From Piscicola geometra (Eukaryota > Annelida > Clitellata > Hirudinida > Piscicolidae): 64,000 nucleotides of DNA. Shown here one piece after another: positions 37,247 through 53,285 of the stretch; position 1 is the first letter of the stretch; every line of letters begins with the position of its first letter. A program made the position numbers and the translations under genes. Below the pieces are notes generated by a model. The model saw nothing but the letters and a program-made list of their open reading frames with translations, had not been told where the DNA came from and made no database searches. The stretch lies in NCBI GenBank assembly GCA_943735955.1, contig OX030958.1, positions 10,157,626 through 10,221,625 of the forward strand. Direction: 5' to 3'.

Positions 37247-40200
37247 TGAAGACGGTGAAGACGAACGATGAAGACGATGAAGACGGTGAAGACGGTGAAG
37301 ACGGTGAAGACGGTGAAGACGGTGAAGACGGTGAAGACGGTGAAGACGGTGAAGACGATGAAGACGATTAAGACGGTGAAGACGAACGATGAAGACGGTA
37401 AAGACGGTGAAGACGATGAAGACGGTGAAGACGAACGATGAAGACGATGAAGACGGTGAAGACGAACGATGAAGACGGTAAAGACGGTGAAGACGATGAA
37501 GACGGTGAAGACGAACGATGAAGACGATGAAGATGGTGAAGACGATGAAGACGGTGAAGACGATGGAGACGGTGAAGACGGTGAAGACGGTGAAGACGAT
37601 GAAGACGGTGAAGACGATGAAGACGGTGAAGACGATGAAGACGGTGAAGACGATGAAGACGATAAAGACGAACGATGAAGACGGTGAAGACGGTGAAGAC
37701 GGTGAAGACGGTGAAGACGATGAAGACGGTGAAGACGATGAAGACGGTGAAGACGATGAAAACGGTGAAAACGAACTATGAAGACGATGAAGACGGTGAA
37801 GACGATGAAGACGATGAAGACGGTGAAGACGATGAAGACGGTAAAGACGATGAAGACGGTAAAGACGATGAAGACGGTGAAGTCGGTGAAGACGAACGAT
37901 GAAGACGATGAAGACGGTGAAGACGATGAAGACGGTAAAGACGATGAAGACGGTAGAGACGATGAAGACGGTGAAGTCGGTGAAGACGAACGATGAAGAC
38001 GATGAAGACGGTGAAGACGATGAAGACGGTGAAGACGATGAAGACGGTGAAGACGATGAAGACGGTGAAGACGGTGAAGACGAACGATGAAGACGGTGAA
38101 GACGATGAAGACGATGAAGACGGTGAAGAAGATGAAGACGGTGAAGACGATGAAGACGGTAAAGACGATGAAGACGGTGAAGACGATGAAGACGGTGAAG
38201 ACGATGAAGACGATGAAGACGAACGATGAAGACGGTGAAGACGGTGAAGACGGTGAAGACGGTGAAGACGATGAAGACGATGAAGACGGTGAAGACGGTG
38301 AAGACGGTGAAGACGATGAAGACGGTTAAGACGATGAAGACGGTGAAGACGATGAAGACGATGAAGACGAACGATGAAGACGATGAAGACGGTGAAGACG
38401 ATGAAGACGGTGAAGACGATGAAGACGATGAAGACGGTGAAGACGATGAAGACGAACGATGAAGACGATGAAGACGGTGAAGACGATGAAGACGATGAAG
38501 ACGGTGAATAAGATGAAGACGATGAAGACGATGAAGACGATTAAGACGGTGAAGACGATGAAGACGGTGAAGACGATGAAGACGGTGAAGACGATGAAGA
38601 CGGTGAAGACGGTGAAGACGAACGATGAAGACGGTGAAGACGATGAAGACGGTGAAGACGGTGAAGACGATGAAGACGGTGAAGAAGATGAAGACGGTGA
38701 AGACGGTGAAGACGGTGAAGACGATGAAAACGGTGAAGACGGTGAAAACGAACTATGAAGACGATGAAGACGGTGAAGACGATGAAGACGATGAAGACGG
38801 TGAAGACGATGAAGACGGTAAAGACGATGAAGACGGTAAAGACGATGAAGACGGTGAAGTCGGTGAAGACGAACGATGAAGACGATGAAGACGGTGAAGA
38901 CGATGAAGACGGTAAAGACGATGAAGACGGTGAAGACGGTGAAGACGAACGATGAAGACGATGAAGACGGTGAAGACGATGAAGACGGTGAAGACGAACG
39001 ATGAAGACGATGAAGATGGTGAAGACGATGAAGACGGTGAAGACGATGGAGACGGTGAAGACGGTGAAGACGGTGAAGACGATGAAGACGGTGAAGACGA
39101 TGAAGACGGTGAAGACGATGAAGACGGTGAAGACGATGAAGACGATAAAGACGAACGATGAAGACGGTGAAGACGGTGAAGACGGTGAAGACGGTGAAGA
39201 CGATGAAGACGGTGAAGACGATGAAGACGGTGAAGACGATGAAAACGGTGAAGACGGTGAAAACGAACTATGAAGACGATGAAGACGGTGAAGACGATGA
39301 AGACGATGAAGACGGTGAAGACGATGAAGACGGTAAAGACGATGAAGACGGTAAAGACGATGAAGACGGTGAAGTCGGTGAAGACGAACGATGAAGACGA
39401 TGAAGACGGTGAAGACGATGAAGACGGTAAAGACGATGAAGACGGTAGAGACGATGAAGACGGTGAAGTCGGTGAAGACGAACGATGAAGACGATGAAGA
39501 CGGTGAAGACGATGAAGACGGTGAAGACGATGAAGACGGTGAAGACGATGAAGACGGTGAAGACGGTGAAGACGAACGATGAAGACGGTGAAGACGATGA
39601 AGACGATGAAGACGGTGAAGACGATGAAGACGGTGAAGACGATGAAGACGGTAAAGACGATGAAGACGGTGAAGACGATGAAGACGGTGAAGACGATGAA
39701 GACGATGAAGACGAACGATGAAGACGGTGAAGACGGTGAAGACGGTGAAGACGGTGAAGACGATGAAGACGATGAAGACGGTGAAGACGGTGAAGACGGT
39801 GAAGACGATGAAGACGGTTAAGACGATGAAGACGGTGAAGACGATGAAGACGATGAAGACGAACGATGAAGACGATGAAGACGGTGAAGACGATGAAGAC
39901 GGTGAAGACGATGAAGACGATGAAGACGGTGAAGACGATGAAGACGAACGATGAAGACGATGAAGACGGTGAAGACGATGAAGACGATGAAGACGGTGAA
40001 TACGATGAAGACGATGAAGACGATGAAGACGATTAAGACGGTGAAGACGATGAAGACGGTGAAGACGATGAAGACGGTGAAGACGATGAAGACGGTGAAG
40101 ACGGTGAAGACGAACGATGAAGACGGTGAAGACGATGAAGACGGTGAAGACGGTGAAGACGATGAAGACGGTGAAGAAGATGAAGACGGTGAAGACGGTG

Positions 40201-43200
40201 AAGACGGTGAAGACGATGAAGACGATGAAGACGGTGAAGACGATGAAGACGGTGAAGACGAACGATGAAGACGATGAAGACGGTGAAGACGATGAAGACG
40301 AACGATGAAGACGAACGATGAAGACGATGAAGACGGTGAAGACGGTGAAGACGGTGAAGACGGTGAAGACGGTGAAGACGGTGAAGACGGTGAAGACGAT
40401 GAAGACGATGAAGACGGTGAAGACGAACGATGAAGACGGTAAAGACGGTGAAGACGATGAAGACGGTGAAGACGAACGATGAAGACGATGAAGACGGTGA
40501 AGACGAACGATGAAGACGGTAAAGACGGTGAAGACGATGAAGACGGTGAAGACGAACGATGAAGACGATGAAGATGGTGAAGACGATGAAGACGGTGAAG
40601 ACGATGGAGACGGTGAAGACGGTGAAGACGGTGAAGACGATGAAGACGGTGAAGACGATGAAGACGGTGAAGACGATGAAGACGGTGAAGACGGTGAAGA
40701 CGATGAAGACGATAAAGACGAACGATGAAGACGGTGAAGACGGTGAAGACGGTGAAGACGATGAAGACGGTGAAGACGATGAAGACGGTGAAGACGATGA
40801 AAACGGTGAAGACGGTGAAAACGAACTATGAAGACGATGAAGACGGTGAAGACGATGAAGACGATGAAGACGGTGAAGACGATGAAGACGGTAAAGACGA
40901 TGAAGACGGTAAAGACGATGAAGACGGTGAAGTCGGTGAAGACGAACGATGAAGACGATGAAGACGGTGAAGACGATGAAGACGGTAAAGACGATGAAGA
41001 CGGTAGAGACGATGAAGACGGTGAAGTCGGTGAAGACGAACGATGAAGACGATGAAGACGGTGAAGACGATGAAGACGGTGAAGACGATGAAGACGGTGA
41101 AGACGATGAAGACGGTGAAGACGGTGAAGACGAACGATGAAGACGGTGAAGACGATGAAGACGATGAAGACGGTGAAGACGATGAAGACGGTGAAGACGA
41201 TGAAGACGGTAAAGACGATGAAGACGGTGAAGACGATGAAGACGGTGAAGACGATGAAGACGATGAAGACGAACGATGAAGACGGTGAAGACGGTGAAGA
41301 CGGTGAAGACGGTGAAGACGATGAAGACGATGAAGACGGTGAAGACGGTGAAGACGGTGAAGACGATGAAGACGGTTAAGACGATGAAGACGGTGAAGAC
41401 GATGAAGACGATGAAGACGAACGATGAAGACGATGAAGACGGTGAAGACGATGAAGACGGTGAAGACGATGAAAACGATGAAGACGGTGAAGACGATGAA
41501 GACGAACGATGAAGACGATGAAGACGGTGAAGACGATGAAGACGATGAAGACGATAAAGACGAACGATGAAGACGGTGAAGACGGTGAAGACGGTGAAGA
41601 CGATGAAGACGGTGAAGACGATGAAGACGGTGAAGACGATGAAAACGGTGAAGACGGTGAAAACGAACTATGAAGACGATGAAGACGGTGAAGACGATGA
41701 AGACGATGAAGACGGTGAAGACGATGAAGACGGTAAAGACGATGAAGACGGTAAAGACGATGAAGACGGTGAAGTCGGTGAAGACGAACGATGAAGACGA
41801 TGAAGACGGTGAAGACGATGAAGACGGTAAAGACGATGAAGACGGTAGAGACGATGAAGACGGTGAAGTCGGTGAAGACGAACGATGAAGACGATGAAGA
41901 CGGTGAAGACGATGAAGACGGTGAAGACGATGAAGACGGTGAAGACGATGAAGACGGTGAAGACGGTGAAGACGAACGATGAAGACGGTGAAGACGATGA
42001 AGACGATGAAGACGGTGAAGACGATGAAGACGGTGAAGACGATGAAGACGGTAAAGACGATGAAGACGGTGAAGACGATGAAGACGGTGAAGACGATGAA
42101 GACGATGAAGACGAACGATGAAGACGGTGAAGACGGTGAAGACGGTGAAGACGGTGAAGACGATGAAGACGATGAAGACGGTGAAGACGGTGAAGACGGT
42201 GAAGACGATGAAGACGGTTAAGACGATGAAGACGGTGAAGACGATGAAGACGATGAAGACGAACGATGAAGACGATGAAGACGGTGAAGACGATGAAGAC
42301 GGTGAAGACGATGAAAACGATGAAGACGGTGAAGACGATGAAGACGAACGATGAAGACGATGAAGACGGTGAAGACGATGAAGACGATGAAGACGGTGAA
42401 GACGAACGATGAAGACGATGAAGACGGTGAAGACGATGAAGACGGTGAAGACGATGAAGACGATGAAGACGGTGAAGACGATGAAGACGATGAAGACGAT
42501 GAAGACGATGAAGACGGTGAAGACGATGAAGACGAACGATGAAGACGATGAAGACGGTGAAGACGATTAAGACGGTGAAGACGATGAAGACGGTGAAGAC
42601 GATGAAGACGGTGAAGACGATGAAGACGGTGAAGACGGTGAAGACGAACGATGAAGACGGTGAAGACGATGAAGACGGTGAAGACGGTGAAGACGATGAA
42701 GACGGTGAAGAAGATGAAGACGGTGAAGACGGTGAAGACGGTGAAGACGATGAAAACGGTGAAGACGGTGAAAACGAACTATGAAGACGATGAAGACGGT
42801 GAAGACGATGAAGACGATGAAGACGGTGAAGACGATGAAGACGGTAAAGACGATGAAGACGGTAAAGACGATGAAGACGGTGAAGTCGGTGAAGACGAAC
42901 GATGAAGACGATGAAGACGGTGAAGACGATGAAGACGGTAAAGACGATGAAGACGGTAGAGACGATGAAGACGGTGAAGTCGGTGAAGACGAACGATGAA
43001 GACGATGAAGACGGTGAAGACGATGAAGACGGTGAAGACGATGAAGACGGTGAAGACGATGAAGACGGTGAAGACGGTGAAGACGAACGATGAAGACGGT
43101 GAAGACGATGAAGACGATGAAGACGGTGAAGACGATGAAGACGGTGAAGACGATGAAGACGGTAAAGACGATGAAGACGGTGAAGACGATGAAGACGGTG

Positions 43201-46200
43201 AAGACGATGAAGAAGATGAAGACGAACGATGAAGACGGTGAAGACGGTGAAGACGGTGAAGACGGTGAAGACGATGAAGACGATGAAGACGGTGAAGACG
43301 GTGAAGACGGTGAAGACGATGAAGACGGTTAAGACGATGAAGACGGTGAAGACGATGAAGACGATGAAGACGAACGATGAAGACGATGAAGACGGTGAAG
43401 ACGATGAAGACGGTGAAGACGATGAAGACGATGAAGACGGTGAAGACGATGAAGACGAACGATGAAGACGATGAAGACGGTGAAGACGATGAAGACGATG
43501 AAGACGGTGAATACGATGAAGACGATGAAGACGATGAAGACGGTGAAGACGATGAAGATGAACGATGAAGACGGTGAAGACGATGAAGACGATGAAGACG
43601 GTGAAGACGATGAAGACGAACGATGAAGACGATGAAGACGGTGAAGACGATGAAGACGGTGAAGACGATGAAGACGGTGAAGACGATGAAGACGATGAAG
43701 ACGGTGAAGACGATGAAGACAGTGAAGACGGTGATGACGGTGAAGACGATGAAGACGATGAAGACGGTGAAGACGAACGATGAAGAAGATGAAGACGGTG
43801 AAGACGATGAAGACGATGAAGACGATGAAGACGGTGAAGACGATGAAGATGAACGATGAAGACGGTGAAGACGATGAAGACGATGAAGACGTTGAAGACG
43901 ATGAAGACGGTGAAGACGATGAAGACGGTGAAGACGATGAAGACGGTGAAGACGATGAAGACGATAAAGACGAACGATGAAGACGGTGAAGACGGTGAAG
44001 ACGGTGAAGACGGTGAAGACGATGAAGACGGTGAAGACGATGAAGACGGTAAAGACGATGAAGACGATGAAGACGAACGATGAAGACGGTGAAGACGGTG
44101 AAGACGGTGAAGACGGTGAAGACGATGAAGACGATGAAGACGGTGAAGACGGTGAAGACGGTGAAGACGATGAAGACGGTTAAGACGATGAAGACGGTGA
44201 AGACGATGAAGACGATGAAGACGAACGATGAAGACGATGAAGACGGTGAAGACGATGAAGACGGTGAAGACGATGAAGACGATGAAGACGGTGAAGACGA
44301 TGAAGACGAACGATGAAGACGATGAAGACGGTGAAGACGATGAAGACGATGAAGACGGTGAATACGATGAAGACGATGAAGACGATTAAGACGGTGAAGA
44401 CGATGAAGACGGTGAAGACGATGAAGACGGTGAAGACGATGAAGACGGTGAAGACGGTGAAGACGAACGATGAAGACGGTGAAGACGATGAAGACGGTGA
44501 AGACGGTGAAGACGATGAAGACGGTGAAGAAGATGAAGACGGTGAAGACGGTGAAGACGGTGAAGACGATGAAAACGGTGAAGACGGTGAAAACGAACTA
44601 TGAAGACGATGAAGACGGTGAAGACGATGAAGACGATGAAGACGGTGAAGACGATGAAGACGGTAAAGACGATGAAGACGGTAAAGACGATGAAGACGGT
44701 GAAGTCGGTGAAGACGAACGATGAAGACGATGAAGACGGTGAAGACGATGAAGACGGTAAAGACGATGAAGACGGTAGAGACGATGAAGACGGTGAAGTC
44801 GGTGAAGACGAACGATGAAGACGATGAAGACGGTGAAGACGATGAAGACGGTGAAGACGATGAAGACGGTGAAGACGATGAAGACGGTGAAGACGATGAA
44901 GACGGTGAAGACGGTGAAGACGAACGATGAAGACGGTGAAGACGATGAAGACGATGAAGACGGTGAAGACGATGAAGACGGTGAAGACGATGAAGACGGT
45001 AAAGACGATGAAGACGGTGAAGACGATGAAGACGGTGAAGACGGTGAAGACGGTGAAGACGGTGAAGACGATGAAGACGGTGAAGACGATGAAGACGGTA
45101 AAGACGATGAAGACGGTGAAGACGATGAAGACGGTGAAGACGATGAAGACGATGAAGACGAACGATGAAGACGGTGAAGACGGTGAAGACGGTGAAGACG
45201 GTGAAGACGATGAAGACGATGAAGACGGTGAAGACGGTGAAGACGGTGAAGACGATGAAGACGGTTAAGACGATGAAGACGGTGAAGACGATGAAGACGA
45301 TGAAGACGAACGATGAAGACGATGAAGACGGTGAAGACGATGAAGACGGTGAAGACGATGAAGACGATGAAGACGGTGAAGACGATGAAGACGAACGATG
45401 AAGACGATGAAGACGGTGAAGACGATGAAGACGATGAAGACGGTGAATACGATGAAGACGATGAAGACGATGAAGACGATTAAGACGGTGAAGACGATGA
45501 AGACGGTGAAGACGATGAAGACGGTGAAGACGATGAAGACGGTGAAGACGGTGAAGACGATGAAGACGAACGATGAAGACGATGAAGACGGTGAAGACGA
45601 TGAAGACGATGAAGACGGTGAATACGATGAAGACGATGAAGACGATTAAGACGGTGAAGACGATGAAGACGGTGAAGACGATGAAGACGGTGAAGACGAT
45701 GAAGACGGTGAAGACGGTGAAGACGAACGATGAAGACGGTGAAGACGATGAAGACGGTGAAGACGGTGAAGACGATGAAGACGGTGAAGAAGATGAAGAC
45801 GGTGAAGACGGTGAAGACGGTGAAGACGATGAAAACGGTGAAGACGGTGAAAACGAACTATGAAGACGATGAAGACGGTGAAGACGATGAAGACGATGAA
45901 GACGGTGAAGACGATGAAGACGGTAAAGACGATGAAGACGGTAAAGACGATGAAGACGGTGAAGTCGGTGAAGACGAACGATGAAGACGATGAAGACGGT
46001 GAAGACGATGAAGACGGTAAAGACGATGAAGACGGTAGAGACGATGAAGACGGTGAAGTCGGTGAAGACGAACGATGAAGACGATGAAGACGGTGAAGAC
46101 GATGAAGACGGTGAAGACGATGAAGACGGTGAAGACGATGAAGACGGTGAAGACGGTGAAGACGAACGATGAAGACGGTGAAGACGATGAAGACGATGAA

Positions 46201-49200
46201 GACGGTGAAGACGATGAAGACGGTGAAGACGATGAAGACGGTAAAGACGATGAAGACGGTGAAGACGATGAAGACGGTGAAGACGGTGAAGACGGTGAAG
46301 ACGGTGAAGACGATGAAGACGGTGAAGACGATGAAGACGGTAAAGACGATGAAGACGGTGAAGACGATGAAGACGGTGAAGACGATGAAGACGATGAAGA
46401 CGAACGATGAAGACGGTGAAGACGGTGAAGACGGTGAAGACGGTGAAGACGATGAAGACGATGAAGACGGTGAAGACGGTGAAGACGGTGAAGACGATGA
46501 AGACGGTTAAGACGATGAAGACGGTGAAGACGATGAAGACGATGAAGACGAACGATGAAGACGATGAAGACGGTGAAGACGATGAAGACGGTGAAGACGA
46601 TGAAGACGATGAAGACGGTGAAGACGATGAAGACGAACGATGAAGACGATGAAGACGGTGAAGACGATGAAGACGATGAAGACGGTGAATACGATGAAGA
46701 CGATGAAGACGATGAAGACGATTAAGACGGTGAAGACGATGAAGACGGTGAAGACGATGAAGACGGTGAAGACGATGAAGACGGTGAAGACGGTGAAGAC
46801 GAACGATGAAGACGGTGAAGACGATGAAGACGGTGAAGACGGTGAAGACGATGAAGACGGTGAAGAAGATGAAGACGGTGAAGACGGTGAAGACGGTGAA
46901 GACGATGAAAACGGTGAAGACGGTGAAAACGAACTATGAAGACGATGAAGACGGTGAAGACGATGAAGACGGTGAAGACGGTGAAGACGGTGAAGACGGT
47001 GAAGACGGTGAAGACGATGAAGACGATGAAGACGGTGAAGACGGTGAAGACGGTGAAGACGGTGAAGACGATGAAGACGGTTAAGACGATGAAGACGGTG
47101 AAGACGATGAAGACGATGAAGACGAACGATGAAGACGATGAAGACGGTGAAGACGATGAAGACGGTGAAGACGATGAAGACGATGAAGACGGTGAAGACG
47201 ATGAAGACGAACGATGAAGACGATGAAGACGGTGAAGACGATGAAGACGATGAAGACGGTGAATACGATGAAGACGATGAAGACGATGAAGACGATTAAG
47301 ACGGTGAAGACGATGAAGACGGTGAAGACGATGAAGACGGTGAAGACGATGAAGACGGTGAAGACGGTGAAGACGAACGATGAAGACGGTGAAGACGATG
47401 AAAACGGTGAAGACGGTGAAGACGATGAAGACGGTGAAGAAGATGAAGACGGTGAAGACGGTGAAGACGGTGAAGACGATGAAAACGGTGAAGACGGTGA
47501 AAACGAACTATGAAGACGATGAAGACGGTGAAGACGATGAAGACGGTAAAGACGATGAAGACGGTAAAGACGATGAAGACGGTGAAGTCGGTGAAGACGA
47601 ACGATGAAGACGATGAAGACGGTGAAGACGATGAAGACGGTAAAGACGATGAAGACGGTAGAGACGATGAAGACGGTGAAGTCGGTGAAGACGAACGATG
47701 AAGACGATGAAGACGGTGAAGACGATGAAGACGGTGAAGACGATGAAGACGGTGAAGACGATGAAGACGGTGAAGACGGTGAAGACGAACGATGAAGACG
47801 GTGAAGACGATGAAGACGATGAAGACGGTGAAGACGATGAAGACGGTGAAGACGATGAAGACGGTAAAGACGATGAAGACGGTGAAGACGATGAAGACGG
47901 TGAAGACGATGAAGAAGATGAAGACGAACGATGAAGACGGTGAAGACGGTGAAGACGGTGAAGACGGTGAAGACGGTGAAGACGATGAAGACGATTAAGA
48001 CGGTGAAGACGGTGAAGACGGTGAAGACGATGAAGACGGTTAAGACGATGAAGACGGTGAAGACGATGAAGACGATGAAGACGAACGATGAAGACGATGA
48101 AGACGGTGAAGACGATGAAGACGGTGAAGACGATGAAGACGATGAAGACGGTGAAGACGATGAAGACGAACGATGAAGACGATGAAGACGGTGAAGACGA
48201 TGAAGACGATGAAGACGGTGAATACGATGAAGACGATGAAGACGATGAAGACGGTGAAGACGATGAAGATGAACGATGAAGACGGTGAAGACGATGAAGA
48301 CGATGAAGACGGTGAAGACGATGAAGACGAACGATGAAGACGATGAAGACGGTGAAGACGATGAAGACGGTGAAGACGATGAAGACGGTGAAGACGATGA
48401 AGACGATGAAGACGGTGAAGACGATGAAGACAGTGAAGACGGTGATGACGGTGAAGACGATGAAGACGATGAAGACGGTGAAGACGAACGATGAAGAAGA
48501 TGAAGACGGTGAAGACGATGAAGACGATGAAGACGATGAAGACGGTGAAGACGATGAAGATGAACGATGAAGACGGTGAAGACGATGAAGACGATGAAGA
48601 CGGTGAAGACGATGAAGACGGTGAAGACGATGAAGACGGTGAAGACGATGAAGACGGTGAAGACGATGAAGACGATAAAGACGAACGATGAAGACGGTGA
48701 AGACGGTGAAGACGGTGAAGACGGTGAAGACGATGAAGACGGTGAAGACGATGAAGACGGTAAAGACGATGAAGACGGTGAAGACGATGAAGACGGTGAA
48801 GACGATGAAGACGATGAAGACGAACGATGAAGACGGTGAAGACGGTGAAGACGGTGAAGACGATGAAGACGATGAAGACGGTGAAGACGGTGAAGACGGT
48901 GAAGACGATGAAGACGGTTAAGACGATGAAGACGGTGAAGACGATGAAGACGATGAAGACGAACGATGAAGACGATGAAGACGGTGAAGACGATGAAGAC
49001 GGTGAAGACGATGAAGACGATGAAGACGGTGAAGACGATGAAGACGAACGATGAAGACGATGAAGACGGTGAAGACGATGAATACGATGAAGACGGTGAA
49101 TACGATGAAGACGATGAAGACGATGAAGACGATTAAGACGGTGAAGACGATGAAGACGGTGAAGACGATGAAGACGGTGAAGACGATGAAGACGGTGAAG

Positions 49201-49999
49201 ACGGTGAAGACGAACGATGAAGACGGTGAAGACGATGAAGACGGTGAAGACGGTGAAGACGATGAAGACGGTGAAGAAGATGAAGACGGTGAAGACGGTG
49301 AAGACGGTGAAGACGATGAAAACGGTGAAGACGGTGAAAACGAACTATGAAGACGATGAAGACGGTGAAGACGATGAAGACGATGAAGACGGTGAAGACG
49401 ATGAAGACGGTAAAGAAGATGAAGACGGTAAAGACGATGAAGACGGTGAAGTCGGTGAAGACGAACGATGAAGACGATGAAGACGGTGAAGACGATGAAG
49501 ACGGTAAAGACGATGAAGACGGTAGAGACGATGAAGACGGTGAAGTCGGTGAAGACGAACGATGAAGACGATGAAGACGGTGAAGACGATGAAGACGGTG
49601 AAGACGATGAAGACGGTGAAGACGGTGAAGACGAACGATGAAGACGGTGAAGACGATGAAGACGATGAAGACGGTGAAGACGATGAAGACGGTGAAGACG
49701 ATGAAGACGGTAAAGACGATGAAGACGGTGAAGACGATGAAGACGGTGAAGACGGTGAAGACGGTGAAGACGGTGAAGACGATGAAGACGGTGAAGACGA
49801 TGAAGACGGTAAAGACGATGAAGACGGTGAAGACGATGAAGACGGTGAAGACGATGAAGACGATGAAGACGAACGATGAAGACGGTGAAGACGGTGAAGA
49901 CGGTGAAGACGGTGAAGACGATGAAGACGATGAAGACGGTGAAGACGGTGAAGACGGTGAAGACGATGAAGACGGTTAAGACGATGAAGACGGTGAAGA

Positions 50000-52900
50000 C
50001 GATGAAGACGATGAAGACGAACGATGAAGACGATGAAGACGGTGAAGACGATGAAGACGGTGAAGACGATGAAGACGATGAAGACGGTGAAGACGATGAA
50101 GACGAACGATGAAGACGATGAAGACGGTGAAGACGATGAAGACGATGAAGACGGTGAATACGATGAAGACGATGAAGACGATGAAGACGATTAAGACGGT
50201 GAAGACGATGAAGACGGTGAAGACGATGAAGACGGTGAAGACGATGAAGACGGTGAAGACGGTGAAGACGAACGATGAAGACGGTGAAGACGATGAAGAC
50301 GGTGAAGACGGTGAAGACGATGAAGACGGTGAAGAAGATGAAGACGGTGAAGACGGTGAAGACGGTGAAGACGATGAAAACGGTGAAGACGGTGAAAACG
50401 AACTATGAAGACGATGAAGACGGTGAAGACGATGAAGACGATGAAGACGGTGAAGACGATGAAGACGGTAAAGACGATGAAGACGGTAAAGACGATGAAG
50501 ACGGTGAAGTCGGTGAAGACGAACGATGAAGACGATGAAGACGGTGAAGACGATGAAGACGGTAAAGACGATGAAGACGGTAGAGACGATGAAGACGGTG
50601 AAGTCGGTGAAGACGAACGATGAAGACGATGAAGACGGTGAAGACGATGAAGACGGTGAAGACGATGAAGACGGTGAAGACGATGAAGACGGTGAAGACG
50701 GTGAAGACGAACGATGAAGACGGTGAAGACGATGAAGACGATGAAGACGGTGAAGACGATGAAGACGGTAAAGACGATGAAGACGGTGAAGACGATGAAG
50801 ACGGTGAAGACGATGAAGACGATGAAGACGAACGATGAAGACGGTGAAGACGGTGAAGACGGTGAAGACGATGAAGACGATGAAGACGGTGAAGACGGTG
50901 AAGACGGTGAAGACGATGAAGACGGTTAAGACGATGAAGACGGTGAAGACGATGAAGACGATGAAGACGAACGATGAAGACGATGAAGACGGTGAAGACG
51001 ATGAAGACGGTGAAGACGATGAAGACGATGAAGACGGTGAAGACGATGAAGACGAACGATGAAGACGATGAAGACGGTGAAGACGATGAAGACGATGAAG
51101 ACGGTGAATACGATGAAGACGATGAAGACGATGAAGACGGTGAAGACGATGAAGACGATGAAGACGATGAAGACGGTGAAGACGAACGATGAAGAAGATG
51201 AAGACGGTGAAGACGATGAAGACGATGAAGACGATGAAGACGGTGAAGACGATGAAGATGAACGATGAAGACGGTGAAGACGATGAAGACGATGAAGACG
51301 GTGAAGACGATGAAGACGGTGAAGACGATGAAGACGGTGAAGACGATGAAGACGGTGAAGACGATGAAGACGATAAAGACGAACGATGAAGACGGTGAAG
51401 ACGGTGAAGACGGTGAAGACGGTGAAGACGATGAAGACGGTGAAGACGATGAAGACGGTAAAGACGATGAAGACGGTGAAGACGATGAAGACGGTGAAGA
51501 CGATGAAGACGATGAAGACGAACGATGAAGACGGTGAAGACGGTGAAGACGGTGAAGACGGTGAAGACGATGAAGACGATGAAGACGGTGAAGACGGTGA
51601 AGACGGTGAAGACGATGAAGACGGTTAAGACGATGAAGACGGTGAAGACGATGAAGACGGTGAAGACGGTGAAGACGGTGAAGACGGTGAAGACGATGAA
51701 GACGGTGAAGACGATGAAGACGGTAAAGACGATGAAGACGGTGAAGACGATGAAGACGGTGAAGACGATGAAGACGATGAAGACGAACGATGAAGACGGT
51801 GAAGACGGTGAAGACGGTGAAGACGATGAAGACGATGAAGACGGTGAAGACGGTGAAGACGGTGAAGACGATGAAGACGGTTAAGACGATGAAGACGGTG
51901 AAGACGATGAAGACGATGAAGACGAACGATGAAGACGATGAAGACGGTGAAGACGATGAAGACGGTGAAGACGATGAAGACGATGAAGACGGTGAAGACG
52001 ATGAAGACGAACGATGAAGACGATGAAGACGGTGAAGACGATGAAGACGATGAAGACGGTGAATACGATGAAGACGATGAAGACGATGAAGACGATTAAG
52101 ACGGTGAAGACGATGAAGACGGTGAAGACGATGAAGACGGTGAAGACGATGAAGACGGTGAAGACGGTGAAGACGAACGATGAAGACGGTGAAGACGATG
52201 AAGACGGTGAAGACGGTGAAGACGATGAAGACGGTGAAGAAGATGAAGACGGTGAAGACGGTGAAGACGGTGAAGACGATGAAAACGGTGAAGACGGTGA
52301 AAACGAACTATGAAGACGATGAAGACGGTGAAGACGATGAAGACGATGAAGACGGTGAAGACGATGAAGACGGTAAAGACGATGAAGACGGTAAAGACGA
52401 TGAAGACGGTGAAGTCGGTGAAGACGAACGATGAAGACGATGAAGACGGTGAAGACGATGAAGACGGTAAAGACGATGAAGACGGTAGAGACGATGAAGA
52501 CGGTGAAGTCGGTGAAGACGAACGATGAAGACGATGAAGACGGTGAAGACGATGAAGACGGTGAAGACGATGAAGACGGTGAAGACGATGAAGACGGTGA
52601 AGACGGTGAAGACGAACGATGAAGACGGTGAAGACGATGAAGACGATGAAGACGGTGAAGACGATGAAGACGGTAAAGACGATGAAGACGGTGAAGACGA
52701 TGAAGACGGTGAAGACGATGAAGACGATGAAGACGAACGATGAAGACGGTGAAGACGGTGAAGACGGTGAAGACGATGAAGACGATGAAGACGGTGAAGA
52801 CGGTGAAGACGGTGAAGACGATGAAGACGGTTAAGACGATGAAGACGGTGAAGACGATGAAGACGATGAAGACGAACGATGAAGACGATGAAGACGGTGA

Positions 52901-53285
52901 AGACGATGAAGACGGTGAAGACGATGAAGACGATGAAGACGGTGAAGACGATGAAGACGAACGATGAAGACGATGAAGACGGTGAAGACGATGAAGACGA
53001 TGAAGACGGTGAATACGATGAAGACGATGAAGACGATGAAGACGGTGAAGACGATGAAGACGATGAAGACGATGAAGACGGTGAAGACGAACGATGAAGA
53101 AGATGAAGACGGTGAAGACGATGAAGACGATGAAGACGATGAAGACGGTGAAGACGATGAAGATGAACGATGAAGACGGTGAAGACGATGAAGACGATGA
53201 AGACGGTGAAGACGATGAAGACGGTGAAGACGATGAAGACGGTGAAGACGATGAAGACGGTGAAGACGATGAAGACGATAAAGAC
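50000..53285 (+). repeat. duplication at offset 1,905 bp
   Basis: Markers at 50109, 50275, 50405, 50526, 50620, 50974, 51059, 51189 and 51265 all recur 1,905 bp later. The matched span is at least 1.3 kb per copy, with the extra 9-mers between the copies forming the rest of the period. Confidence 0.8.
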